From: Gordonia mangrovi
Lineage (GTDB): Bacteria; Actinomycetota; Actinomycetes; Mycobacteriales; Mycobacteriaceae
Assembly: GCF_024734075.1 (NCBI RefSeq)
Contig: NZ_CP102850.1
Coordinates: 3,286,001 to 3,350,000 of the forward strand
Direction: 5' to 3'
DNA: 64,000 nt
The translations under genes and the position numbers were made by a program. The notes beneath the pieces were generated by a model that saw only the letters and a list, made by a program, of their open reading frames with translations, was not told where the DNA came from and ran no database searches. Every line of letters starts with the position of its first letter. Position 1 is the stretch's first letter. Positions 1 through 8,437 of this stretch are shown here, piece by piece.

Positions 1-1
1 G

Positions 2-997
2 TTGGGGATTCCCACGGTGCGAGATCGGGTGGCTCAGGCGGCGGCCAAGATTGTGTTGGAACCGATTTTCGAGGCGGATTTTCTGCCGTGCTCGTATGGT
101 TTCCGGCCCAAACGTTCGGCCGCCGGGGCGATGGAACGGTTGCGTACCGGGTTCATCGAGGGTCATCGGTTCGTGGTGGAGTTCGACATCGCGAACTATT
201 TCGGCGAGATCGATCACGAGCGGTTGCTGGTGGAGGTCGGCCGGAGGGTCTCGGATCGGCGGGTGCTTAAACTGCTGCGTTTGTGGTTGCAGGCAGGAGT
301 GATGGTGCAGGGGCAGGTGACGCGGACGGTCGCGGGCACGCCTCAGGGCGGGGTGATCTCCCCGTTGTTGGCCAACATTTATCTGCATGTGCTCGACACC
401 GAGTTGTCTGCCCGTGGGGTGGGCGAGTTGGTGCGCTACGCCGATGATGGTGTGGTGTTGTGCCGCAGTGCGGCGCAGGCTGAGCATGCTTTGGCGGCGG
501 TGGGAGAGATCCTGGCGTCGTTGGGGTTGCGACTGCATCCGGACAAGACGAAGGTGGTCGACCTGCGTGACGGTCGTGAGGGCCTGGATTTTTTGGGTTG
601 TCATTTCCGGGCGCGCATGTCGGGTCGGTTGTGGGAGCAGCGCGGCATTGTGCGTTACTACCTGCATCGATGGCCCAGCCAGACGGCGATGACACGGTTG
701 CGGGCCAAGGTGCGTGCGCGCACAGGCCGAAATCGTGCCGGTGCGGATATCCGCGTGGTGATTGCGGATCTCAATCCGGTGCTGCGGGGCTGGGGTAACT
801 ACTTTCGGACCGGTAACGCTGCCGAGAAGTTCCGTGAGATCGACAGTTACGTGGTGCGGCGGTTGTTTCGCTTGCAAGTCAAGAAGCGGGGCCGCAATCT
901 GCGTGCTGGTCAAGCCGATCAATGGACTGAAGAGTGGTTTAACGGGCACGGCCTGCACCGTTTGCGCGGCACTATCCGTTACCCGAAGGCAGCGTAA
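2..997 (+). CDS. Group II intron reverse transcriptase/maturase (partial, N-terminus cut by window)
   Basis: Intron-encoded protein that should assist splicing and copy the intron into DNA. The reading frame is open to the left edge, so the true start is outside the window and 331 residues are visible. RT motifs are clear: FDIANYF, GTPQGGVISPLLANI, the catalytic RYADD box at about visible residue 145-149, and the LDFLG motif. A domain X/maturase region with GWGNYF near the C-terminus follows. No HNH endonuclease is evident after it. The stop lies just before intron domain V, the usual layout for an ORF in domain IV. All key RT residues are intact, so it may be active. Confidence 0.9.
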   Translation: MGIPTVRDRVAQAAAKIVLEPIFEADFLPCSYGFRPKRSAAGAMERLRTGFIEGHRFVVEFDIANYFGEIDHERLLVEVGRRVSDRRVLKLLRLWLQAGVMVQGQVTRTVAGTPQGGVISPLLANIYLHVLDTELSARGVGELVRYADDGVVLCRSAAQAEHALAAVGEILASLGLRLHPDKTKVVDLRDGREGLDFLGCHFRARMSGRLWEQRGIVRYYLHRWPSQTAMTRLRAKVRARTGRNRAGADIRVVIADLNPVLRGWGNYFRTGNAAEKFREIDSYVVRRLFRLQVKKRGRNLRAGQADQWTEEWFNGHGLHRLRGTIRYPKAA

Positions 998-1018
998 CCA
1001 TGCACAGAAGATCATCGG

Positions 1019-1052
1019 TAAGCCGTGTGCGGGAAAACCGCATGCACGGATT
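1019..1052 (+). ncRNA. Group II intron domain V hairpin
   Basis: The arms CCGTG/CACGG and TGCGG/CCGCA form a helix interrupted by a two-nucleotide bulge and capped by a GAAA-type loop. The AGC catalytic triad lies at the base of the 5' strand. This matches the conserved 34-nt domain V. The following G-rich and C-rich segments up to about 1100 can pair as domain VI. Confidence 0.8.
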
Positions 1053-1105
1053 GAAAGGGGGATGGGGAAACGGACTCGCGCTGCGAGCACCGCGCCCCTG
1101 ACTAC

Positions 1106-1283
1106 CAATGCATCGAGGGTCCGGGCGCTGATTGAGCCAACTCGGGGTCAACACCCATGCGTTGCGTATGTCGGCAACCACGTGAATCACACCAGCGCCG
1201 CAACCCTGCGTGGCGCGGTGTCGGGGAACCCCGGATGTGTTCTCGCCGAATTCTTACCGCCACCCCAACGATCAAATGACAAC
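1106..1283. other. Spacer between intron end and the DMF operon terminator
   Basis: This is presumably the 3' exon flank of the intron. No gene or conserved motif was recognised, and short frames here have no coding character. Confidence 0.4.
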
Positions 1284-1320
1284 GGTCTGCACACCGCGCG
1301 GGATACGCGGCGTGCAGACC
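1284..1320 (-). terminator. Terminator of the DMFase/ABC transporter operon
   Basis: The inverted repeat GGTCTGCAC/GTGCAGACC has a nested CCGCG/CGCGG stem. It lies 40 bp past the permease stop on the minus strand. It has no long U-tract, as is common in actinobacteria. Confidence 0.6.
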
Positions 1321-1359
1321 GGGTCGACCTCTGTCAGCGCTGTTGCTGACGCATCATCG

Positions 1360-2349
1360 TCAGCGTTTGAGTGCGCCGGCGTTCAGGATGACTGCCGCCA
1401 GAATGATGAGGCCGGAGACAATCTGTTGCCAGTAGGGCTGGATGCTCAAGAGGTTGAACGCGTTCTGCGTCAGGGCGAGGAGTAGCACGCCGAGCACGGT
1501 GCGCCACAGCGCGCCTTTTCCGCCCAGAATGCTGGTGCCGCCGATCACTACGGCAGCGATGGCCATGAGCGTGAGGTTGCTGGCCCCGGCGTAGACGTTT
1601 CCGACACCGGTGCGACTGACCAGGATGAGTCCGGCCAGCGCTGCGGTCAACGCACCCACGGTGTACGCCGCGATGCGGATTCTCGAGGTTGCGATACCGG
1701 AGAGCCGAGCGGCTTCCGCATTGCTGCCCACGGAATACAGGTGTCGGCCGAAGACCGTCCGGGACAGCAGGAATCCGAGGATCAGGTAGGTGAGCACGAT
1801 CACGATCACGGACACAGGCACGTCACCGAAGCGGTGCGACCCGAGCCAGCGGAAATTGCTGCTGCTCGAAAGATCCAGGCTCAGGCCCTGGGTGACCAGC
1901 AACGCTATCCCACCCATGGTGAGGCCGGTCGCCAGAGTCGTCAGAAAGCTGTTGATCTGCAGTCGGCCAACGAGATAGCCGTTGACCAGGCCCACGGGAA
2001 TGCCCACCAGCAGACCGACGATCAAGCCCAACGCGGGATTCTGAAGAACGAGCGCCACCTTCGCCGCGATGACGCCGGACATCGACATGATCTGACCGGT
2101 CGAGAGATCGAACGCTCCCGAGATGATCACAAAAGTGGTGCCCAATGCGATGAGCATCAGCGGCGCGTTCTGGTCGATGAGATTCATGAAGTTGCGCACC
2201 GACAAGAAGTTGGGCGCTGCGAACGACATGATGATGATGAGAAGCAACACGATCGGCGCGATGGCGTAGTTGCGGAGCCAACTTCCGATCGAAGGCGATG
2301 CAGGTCGCGCGGGTGCGGTCGTCTCGGGCGCGGTTGCTGTTGTTGTCAC
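1360..2349 (-). CDS. Ribose-type (CUT2) ABC transporter permease
   Basis: Inner-membrane channel subunit of an importer of the RbsC/BPD_transp_2 family; 329 residues, the usual length. A hydrophilic Thr/Ala/Pro-rich N-terminus is followed by about eight to ten hydrophobic segments. The conserved RbsC-like stretch GAFDLSTGQIMSMSG lies near residue 85 and VIGGTSILGGKG near residue 255. The GTG start has AGGAAG about 7 nt upstream and lies 8 bp after the ATPase stop. It is the last gene of the operon dmfA1-dmfA2-binding protein-ATPase-permease, so DMF, another small amide or a downstream amine is a more likely substrate than a sugar. That assignment is inference. Confidence 0.9.
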   Translation of the reverse strand: MTTTATAPETTAPARPASPSIGSWLRNYAIAPIVLLLIIIMSFAAPNFLSVRNFMNLIDQNAPLMLIALGTTFVIISGAFDLSTGQIMSMSGVIAAKVALVLQNPALGLIVGLLVGIPVGLVNGYLVGRLQINSFLTTLATGLTMGGIALLVTQGLSLDLSSSSNFRWLGSHRFGDVPVSVIVIVLTYLILGFLLSRTVFGRHLYSVGSNAEAARLSGIATSRIRIAAYTVGALTAALAGLILVSRTGVGNVYAGASNLTLMAIAAVVIGGTSILGGKGALWRTVLGVLLLALTQNAFNLLSIQPYWQQIVSGLIILAAVILNAGALKR

Positions 2350-2357
2350 GGGTCTTC

Positions 2358-3932
2358 CTATCGGGCTTTGGTGTGTGGAGCGGAATCTGCCAGCTCAGGC
2401 TCTGAAGCTCCGAAAGCGGTCTGCAGAACCTTGTCGTGGTCAGCGGAATCAGGATCGAACGAACCGACGATCTCGCCGCCACGCATGACCACCAGGCGGT
2501 GGCACAAATGGGTGACCTCATCGAGTTCGGAGGAGATCACGATGACGGCCATTCCGGACCGGACGAACTCGACCACCCGGTCGTAGATCGCCCGTCTAGA
2601 TCCGACATCGACGCCGCGCGTCGGCTCATCAAGGATCAAGAGTTTCGGAGTCCGGAACAGACATTTGCCGAACAAGACCTTCTGCTGGTTGCCGCCGGAC
2701 AGCCGCATCACGTCGGCGGTGAGGTCTACGTTGTCGACGCCCATGTCGGTCAGGGCGTCACGGGTCAGGTCCGCCTCGCGCTTCCGGTTGACCACACCTG
2801 CAGTCGAGACATCCTTCAGAAAGGCCGAACTGACGTTGTGACGTTGGTTCAGCCCGAGGAAGAGGCCTTCGGTTTTACGGCTCTCGGGAAGCAAGGAGAT
2901 TCCGGAATCGAGGGCATAGCGGGGCGACCGTGGTTGGTACGGCGACTCGTCGAGAGTGATGTCCGCCTCGACTCCCTTTGTTGCACCGAACAGCGCGTGG
3001 GCAAGCTCTGATCGACCGCTACCGACCAGGCCGAAGATGCCGAGGACCTCTCCGGCGCGCACGGTGACATCCACCGGTCCCGAGGCGCCCGGCACGCGAA
3101 CCTGCTTGGCATCGAGAATCACCCGCGCGTTCGCGGGTACGGCGGGCTTCTCCGGGTAGTTCGCTTCTAGCGACCGGCCGAGCATGTCGGAGATCAGACT
3201 GGTGTGGGTGTAGTCGGAAGCATCCCGAGTCCGGACGTGACGTCCGTTGCGCAACACGCTCACACGGTCGCTGAGGTCGAGGACCTCGTCCAAGAAGTGG
3301 GAGATGTAGACAATCGAGGTGCCGGAATCCCGGAGGCGCCGTACCACCTTGTGCAACTTGGCGGCGGCCTCTCCAGGAAGAGCCGCAGTCGGTTCGTCCA
3401 TGATGATGAGGCGTGCGTCGCGGGCGATCGCGCGCATGATCTCGACCTCCTGCTGAGCGGGTAGGCCGAGGTCCCCGGCCGTCGCGTTGGGGTCGAGCTC
3501 GAAGCCTGTCCGCTCCACCAACTCGTCGAAGATCTCGAGGTTGCGTCGCTTGGCGACGTATCCGAATCGGTGTTGCTCTCTGCCGAGCAACACATTGTCG
3601 ATCACGGTGCAGTCCAATGCGAGTGAGATCTCTTGGTGCATCGTCACGATACCGTCGTGCAGCGCCGCACTGGGGCTGCGGTAGCTGACCGGCTTTCCTG
3701 CGACAGTCATCCGGCCGGAGTCGGGCAGATGAAACCCGCTGATCACCTTGCCCAGCGTTGACTTACCCGCACCGTTCTCGCCGACAAGCGCATGAACTTC
3801 GCCGGCCCGGATCTCGAGATCAACTCCGTCCAAAGCCTTTTGGCTGCCGAACTGCTTCGTGATGGATGCGAGCTGGATCAACTCGGTCGTGTCGGCGTCG
3901 CTGCCGTCCGCTTCGCGCATACGATCGGACAT
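2358..3932 (-). CDS. Ribose-type (CUT2) ABC transporter ATP-binding protein, double ATPase
   Basis: RbsA-like fused ATPase of 524 residues. The first half has Walker A GENGAGKST (about residues 51-59) and Walker B LIIMDEPTAALP. Its signature is degenerate (LGLPAQQEVEIMRA), as is typical of RbsA domain 1. The second half has a weak Walker A (GLVGSGRSE), a full LSGGNQQK signature and LLILDEPTRGVDVG. The frame could extend to 4022, but ATG 3932 is preceded by GTAGGAAGGA at good spacing, and the conserved N-terminus begins there. A large hairpin (4052-4102) separates it from the binding-protein gene, which could lower expression of ATPase and permease relative to the binding protein. Confidence 0.93.
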   Translation of the reverse strand: MSDRMREADGSDADTTELIQLASITKQFGSQKALDGVDLEIRAGEVHALVGENGAGKSTLGKVISGFHLPDSGRMTVAGKPVSYRSPSAALHDGIVTMHQEISLALDCTVIDNVLLGREQHRFGYVAKRRNLEIFDELVERTGFELDPNATAGDLGLPAQQEVEIMRAIARDARLIIMDEPTAALPGEAAAKLHKVVRRLRDSGTSIVYISHFLDEVLDLSDRVSVLRNGRHVRTRDASDYTHTSLISDMLGRSLEANYPEKPAVPANARVILDAKQVRVPGASGPVDVTVRAGEVLGIFGLVGSGRSELAHALFGATKGVEADITLDESPYQPRSPRYALDSGISLLPESRKTEGLFLGLNQRHNVSSAFLKDVSTAGVVNRKREADLTRDALTDMGVDNVDLTADVMRLSGGNQQKVLFGKCLFRTPKLLILDEPTRGVDVGSRRAIYDRVVEFVRSGMAVIVISSELDEVTHLCHRLVVMRGGEIVGSFDPDSADHDKVLQTAFGASEPELADSAPHTKAR

Positions 3933-4051
3933 TGGGGTATTCCTTCCTACAGTCCAGGGGTGTGCAACCAGATTCCACGGCAGGGCCAACCACCCGATGG
4001 TGGTCGAGCGTTCCTCGGCCACCGGGCTGATCAGCCATGTCTGGTCCCTGG

Positions 4052-4102
4052 ACGTACCAGCGTCTGCGCCACGGGGTGAGCGCAGCGCAGACGCTGGTAC
4101 GT
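4052..4102 (-). terminator. Intercistronic hairpin between binding protein and ATPase genes
   Basis: A perfect 17-bp inverted repeat starting ACGTACCAGCG has a 17-nt loop in the gap between two cotranscribed genes. In ABC operons such hairpins often act as partial terminators or stabilise the upstream mRNA, giving an excess of binding protein. That role is inferred here. Confidence 0.65.
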
Positions 4103-4124
4103 TCAGATCAGATCGCCTGTACCG

Positions 4125-5234
4125 TCAGCCTTCCCACTGACCGACGATTTGGGGATTCGCGTCGAGGACCTCTTTGGTGAGCATGAAGGGGTCACCGTCG
4201 AGGTGTTCCATCCGGACGTATTCCGGCACCTCGTCTCCCTGCAGATGGGACAGGGCAATACGGACGCCGGCGCGACCAGTGCTCTGCGGCCGGTTGTAGG
4301 TGGTCATGTCCCAATGCCCCTCACGGATCTGATCGATCGCGTACATGGTGCCGTAGGAAGACACCAACCGGACGTCGTCGGGTCCCGTCCCCACAGTGCG
4401 CCCTGCCGCCACAACCGAACTCTCGGCACCTCTGGTCGACTCATCGGCCTGGCTGGCAATGACATTCAGGTCCGGATTTGCCTGGAGGCAATCGGCTGCC
4501 TGGGTGCGGCCGAGGTCTTGTGTGTACTCGGCGTCGGTTTCACAGACGATCTCGATGTTCGGGTGATCGGCCAATGCCGCGTAGAAGATGTCGGGCTTGA
4601 CCTTGTCGAACAGCAGTGACCGCACTCCCCAGAGGACCTCGACCTTGCAGGGGTCCTTGTTCTCGCACGCTGCGATGGTGCCATCGGCCATCGCAGTCGC
4701 GTTCAACTCCAGATCCTCGACGATCTGGGATACGACACCTTCGGCCTGGATCTGGTCCGAGAGGATGTCGGGGCCGATCGGCTGATTCAATGCCACCGTC
4801 GGGATTCCGGCCGCCGCGGCCGCCTCGACTGCCGGTGTGATACTGGCGCTGTCGTTCGGGATGATCAAGATGACGTCGTACTGCTGGCCGACGGCGATGT
4901 CGGAGACCAGCTGGTACTGCTCCTGCGCGTCGAAGTTGGTGGGTCCGACGAACTCTGCCGTTGCACCGTAACGCTGGGCTTCATCTTCCACCGCCCGAAA
5001 CATGTACTCGGAGAAGGGGTTGTCCCTGGAGTTTCCGAGAAAGGCGATGCGCACACCGTTCGCTTGTTCTGCATCCGGCGCGGCGATCTGGACCTCGCCG
5101 CCCTCATTCCAGTTCTCCTGCTGGGCCACGCTCGGCTCCGGGCTGTTCCCGGCGAGGTCATTTCCACACGCGGTCAGGGCAAACGTGGCCGCGGCCATGA
5201 CTGCCAACGCGGAGTTTCGGGTGTTTCGTTTCAT
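4125..5234 (-). CDS. ABC transporter substrate-binding lipoprotein, RbsB-like (Peripla_BP_4)
   Basis: Extracytoplasmic binding protein of 369 residues. A lipoprotein signal is clear: MKRNTRN, a hydrophobic stretch, and lipobox LTAC with Cys23. The mature part has the type 1 periplasmic fold, starting with the strand VRIAFLGNSRDNPFSEYM and followed by YDVILIIPNDSASITP and VNVIASQADESTRG-like segments. ATG 5234 (MKRN) is chosen because AAGGA precedes it and the signal peptide starts there; the longer frame to 5276 adds nothing conserved. It follows dmfA2 by about 100 bp, so the ligand is probably DMF or a related small amide. RbsB-family proteins normally bind sugars, AI-2 or polyols, so the assignment rests on context. 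Confidence 0.9.
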   Translation of the reverse strand: MKRNTRNSALAVMAAATFALTACGNDLAGNSPEPSVAQQENWNEGGEVQIAAPDAEQANGVRIAFLGNSRDNPFSEYMFRAVEDEAQRYGATAEFVGPTNFDAQEQYQLVSDIAVGQQYDVILIIPNDSASITPAVEAAAAAGIPTVALNQPIGPDILSDQIQAEGVVSQIVEDLELNATAMADGTIAACENKDPCKVEVLWGVRSLLFDKVKPDIFYAALADHPNIEIVCETDAEYTQDLGRTQAADCLQANPDLNVIASQADESTRGAESSVVAAGRTVGTGPDDVRLVSSYGTMYAIDQIREGHWDMTTYNRPQSTGRAGVRIALSHLQGDEVPEYVRMEHLDGDPFMLTKEVLDANPQIVGQWEG

Positions 5235-5331
5235 TGTTGTTGATCCTTGATGGATGGGACTTCGTATTTTGGGCACAGTTCATCGGGGGGTCAGCCGGCA
5301 TACTGGGGCTGGTCCCCGATCTACTGGTGGG

Positions 5332-7650
5332 TCAGATCAGTTCTTCGACCGGACCGTCGGCCATGAACCTCCGTAGGATGTTGGCGGTCATCTTCGCGAC
5401 GTTGTTGTCGCCGTTGTTGTATGGCAAGCTGCCCGACCACGTCATCGACGAGGCGCTGAACACCGCACCGCCCGCAGGTGTGGTGAAGTAGACCAGGTCG
5501 GCACGTACTCGCGGGTGCTCGATCCCGTTCATCCCGGCGTGCGGGAAGAACTGCTCCTCCGGAACAAGCACGGCGTTGACACTGTGTCCGTGCGAGCTGG
5601 CCAGGAGCATTGCGTGCGGCGGGCTGCCAAGCGAGAGATCGTAGATGTCCATCTCGAGGCCGGCCGCACCACCGTTCACGAGCCCGAAGTCGCCGATCAG
5701 CTCATCGGACCCGATTCCCTCGAAGATCCACTCGAGGCGCGGGTCTCGCGCATCGGGAAGCTGTACGTACCCGGCAGAGACGTCCAGACCATGGGAGCTC
5801 ATTCCGGTGCCCCAGGTCTTTTGCGGAGCACGCGCACGCATGCGCCAGATTCCGCCGCGCTCCGCGCTGAACTCGTGGTAGTACTCGCCCGGACGCGCCC
5901 GCCACGCCTGGGTTCCCGTCTCTCCCTTGCGGACTTCCATCATCCACGGTTTGTCCGGGTGCACCGACGTAACCCACACGAAACCGTTGCCTGCGAGGTA
6001 CATGCCGCGCCCCCCGTCGGCAAGGTAGTCCTCCCAGGCATCCATCATGGGGGTGCTGTAGTACTCCGGGTGGGTTCCGGTGATCACCACGTTGTAGTTC
6101 GACAGCAGGTCCTTGCCCTCGGCATGGAGATCGTGATCGGTGATCACGTCGTACTCGTAGCCGGAGGTGTCCAGCCATCCGAGCAATTGCATATCGGCAG
6201 GGAACTGCCACAGCATGCCGAACTCGTGTCGGTAACGTGGCCGCATGTTCAGCAGGGGCCTACGCCACGAGCTGTACTGCACACCGCGGCCGTCCGCATG
6301 GTAATCGTAGGTCGAGAGTCCGTACTCCGGACACTCGTTGAGCTCCAGATCCTTCTCTTCGATGCTGGCGAACAATCCCATGATGGTCTGGGTTGCCGGG
6401 GCATTCTGCATGTCCTGGCTGTTGGCGTACCCGAGGTAGCTCAGCGTGGGGATGAGTACCGCGATCTTGGCGGTGCTCAGTCCCTTCGGCGGCAGGATGA
6501 AGAACGGAATATGGTCCTCGAACTCCCCGGAACGAACCTGTAAAGCGTATGAACCGCTGCGCATCTCGGCGGTGATGTGCAGTGGGATCGGACTCTCCCA
6601 GCGGCAGTCATCGATGGAGTCGTCGTGAAACCAGATGGCACCGTATTGCTCCGGGGCGTGCTTGTAGTTCTCCTCGGAGCCATCCCAATTCCAGCCGGTC
6701 ATGACGCGATCGGGCTGGTTCACACAGGTGCCGTGCAGACTGCTCGCCGAGCAGTCGGTGATCGCGTCGTTGCCGACACCGTTCGGGGTGGTCTCCTTGC
6801 TGAAGTCCCAATGGGCCAACAGGTCGACACCGTCGGGAACCTCTCCGCGATGCAGGAACTCGATGGCCTCTGGCGCCAGTAGGCCCCGGAACACCTTCGG
6901 AGAATCGAGCTTGCCATTGAACTGGTCGGTGACCCAGGCTCGCTGCTCGACGACGGATTCGGTGAGGCCCGCGAGGATCACCGGAGCATGCGCAGCAACC
7001 ACCGAGATGGGGGCCTCCGCGTCAACCCGCGTATCCGACGCCAGTGGGGTCACAAAGCCGATCCGGCTGTTGGTCCTGGTCATCGTCACACGCTGCTCGA
7101 TGAACAGCTTCTGGGCGGCGGGATCGAAGCCGGCGACGATGGAGTAGAAGACCTCGGGGAACAGCTTGAGGTCGCTCTGCACTCTGGCAATGACGCCAGT
7201 TCCGTCGCTGACGGTGAACGTGGGGTGGCCGTCTTCGAGTGTCAGACTCCAGCCGGTCGTGGTGGATTCGTCCCACCGGGACATGATTGCCTGCGTCTTG
7301 TTCGGCAAGGTGGACCACACGAACGACTGCACCGTCAGCCCGTCGTCGCCAGCGAGGATGCCGGATTCGTCAGGGACCTCGATGTATGCGCCGACCTGCG
7401 TACGCTGGGGAAAACCCTCGTACTCGCCGTCGACATTCGAGGGCACCGGATCGAAGGTCAGGTAGTCGCTGTGGATGTCGTCGCTGCGTCGCTCGACGGT
7501 ATCGGTGGCGGGTTCGGTGTTCTTGTACCCCAGCCGGACCAATTGGGCCGAGAACGGCGCCGGCCGGTCAGTGCTGACATAGAAGTCCAGGGTGTCGCCG
7601 GGACGGACGCTGGGGAAGTCGCAATAGCCGCGAATGAAGATTCTAGACAT
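5332..7650 (-). CDS. dmfA2: N,N-dimethylformamidase large (beta) subunit
   Basis: Hydrolyses DMF to formate and dimethylamine together with the small subunit. At 772 residues it is slightly longer than the known enzyme (about 762). An N-terminal beta-rich/LamG-like half is followed by a glutamine-amidotransferase-like C-terminal half. Characterised DMFase uses a mononuclear iron held by two tyrosines and a glutamate. The conserved catalytic-region motif THPEYYS is present (His527, Glu529), as is STYDYHADG (Tyr448, Tyr450), both offset by about 8 from the published Paracoccus numbering. ATG 7650 overlaps the dmfA1 stop by 8 nt (ATGTCTAG), implying coupled translation of the two subunits. Confidence 0.95.
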   Translation of the reverse strand: MSRIFIRGYCDFPSVRPGDTLDFYVSTDRPAPFSAQLVRLGYKNTEPATDTVERRSDDIHSDYLTFDPVPSNVDGEYEGFPQRTQVGAYIEVPDESGILAGDDGLTVQSFVWSTLPNKTQAIMSRWDESTTTGWSLTLEDGHPTFTVSDGTGVIARVQSDLKLFPEVFYSIVAGFDPAAQKLFIEQRVTMTRTNSRIGFVTPLASDTRVDAEAPISVVAAHAPVILAGLTESVVEQRAWVTDQFNGKLDSPKVFRGLLAPEAIEFLHRGEVPDGVDLLAHWDFSKETTPNGVGNDAITDCSASSLHGTCVNQPDRVMTGWNWDGSEENYKHAPEQYGAIWFHDDSIDDCRWESPIPLHITAEMRSGSYALQVRSGEFEDHIPFFILPPKGLSTAKIAVLIPTLSYLGYANSQDMQNAPATQTIMGLFASIEEKDLELNECPEYGLSTYDYHADGRGVQYSSWRRPLLNMRPRYRHEFGMLWQFPADMQLLGWLDTSGYEYDVITDHDLHAEGKDLLSNYNVVITGTHPEYYSTPMMDAWEDYLADGGRGMYLAGNGFVWVTSVHPDKPWMMEVRKGETGTQAWRARPGEYYHEFSAERGGIWRMRARAPQKTWGTGMSSHGLDVSAGYVQLPDARDPRLEWIFEGIGSDELIGDFGLVNGGAAGLEMDIYDLSLGSPPHAMLLASSHGHSVNAVLVPEEQFFPHAGMNGIEHPRVRADLVYFTTPAGGAVFSASSMTWSGSLPYNNGDNNVAKMTANILRRFMADGPVEELI

Positions 7651-8041
7651 CGTTGTCGTTTCCTTCCAGAAGGTCGTCGAGTCCGTGGGCGTGCAGACGC
7701 TGCAGGAATGCACCATGCACCGCGTCGGCCTCGGACGAGTACTCGGCACCTTCGACGATCTCGGCGGGCTCGCCGCGCCCGGCCATCAATGCCAGGCCGT
7801 ACGAGTCATAGGGGTTTTTCAAGTAGACGAAAGACTTTCGCTCCATCGGATGTGCGGGGCCGCGCACAAAGTTCAGCACCAGGTTCAGCTCGTGACTGTG
7901 CGGGCCGCGTGGATTGAGTCGATGGGCTTCCACGAGTTCCGGAGTCACCAGCTCGCGGATGTCAGCGATCCGACGTCTGCGGAACTCGTCCATCCAATCC
8001 TCCGACTTGTCCCGCAACGGGGTTGGATCAGTCAACGGCAC
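7643..8041 (-). CDS. dmfA1: N,N-dimethylformamidase small (alpha) subunit
   Basis: This 132-residue protein has exactly the length known for DMFase alpha subunits. It is charged and soluble, with ELVTPELVEAHRLNPRGPHS and FVYLKNPYDSYGLAL. The small subunit packs against the large one in the known heteromer and is needed for activity. It is first in the operon, 30 bp downstream of a perfect palindrome (8071-8089), and is translationally coupled to dmfA2. An AGGAGGT ribosome-binding site sits immediately upstream of the start. Confidence 0.94.
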   Translation of the reverse strand: MPLTDPTPLRDKSEDWMDEFRRRRIADIRELVTPELVEAHRLNPRGPHSHELNLVLNFVRGPAHPMERKSFVYLKNPYDSYGLALMAGRGEPAEIVEGAEYSSEADAVHGAFLQRLHAHGLDDLLEGNDNDV

Positions 8042-8437
8042 GTGTGGACCTCCTAGCGGTCTGTCTTCGATATAACATGTGATGTTATAGGTTTGAAGTC
8101 TAGCCCACCACGCGTCGACGGCAAGTTGAATCCGGGAGCATTGGCGACTTGAAACACGGATGAAACACGGAGTTGCGAAAGCCGCTGCATATGGGTCTGA
8201 TGGCGGCGCACCCGCGCAGTGGGCGACGACATCGGCGGAGCTCGGAGCCGCTGGCGCACCCCACGAGGGAACTCGTGGATGGGCGGTGGCGGGACTTCTC
8301 GATGCTGATCCGCCCGGGTCTGGTCGTGGGCCGCATCGAGCTACGCCACATACGACGACGGGCGGGACGTCAGGACGTGCGTATCGGCCTGAACCGCGGA
8401 TGTGCCGCGTCTGGAGCGCCTGCAGGCATCGGCGACA
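8042..8437. other. Control region upstream of dmfA1
   Basis: About 400 bp without a supported gene. It contains the dmfA1 ribosome-binding site, the TATAACAT palindrome and, presumably, the operon promoter. Short frames in this stretch on both strands lack conserved features. Confidence 0.5.
8071..8089. promoter_or_regulatory. Putative operator of the DMFase operon
   Basis: TATAACATgtgATGTTATA is a perfect 8-3-8 inverted repeat centred 39 bp before the dmfA1 start. A related dyad (14235-14251) precedes the aldehyde/amine dehydrogenase operon. The GntR protein encoded at 9145-9954 is the nearest candidate to bind it. Confidence 0.65.

Larger units (their letters stand above)
1..1105 (+). mobile_element. 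Group II intron, 3' portion (5' end outside window)
   Basis: The left edge holds the end of an intron-encoded reverse transcriptase, followed at once by a recognisable catalytic domain V hairpin (1019-1052) and a domain VI-like helix. The 3' splice boundary is placed near 1105, just after the CTGACTAC stretch; this is an estimate. The 5' half, including domains I-III, lies outside the window, so completeness cannot be judged. Confidence 0.8.

Noticed and set aside
5515..6543. Open frame of 342 codons on the plus strand
   Set aside because: It lies antisense within dmfA2, whose identity and motifs are clear.
8053..8351. Small open frames upstream of dmfA1
   Set aside because: They cover the operator and promoter, use biased Arg/Ser-rich codons and show no conserved motif.
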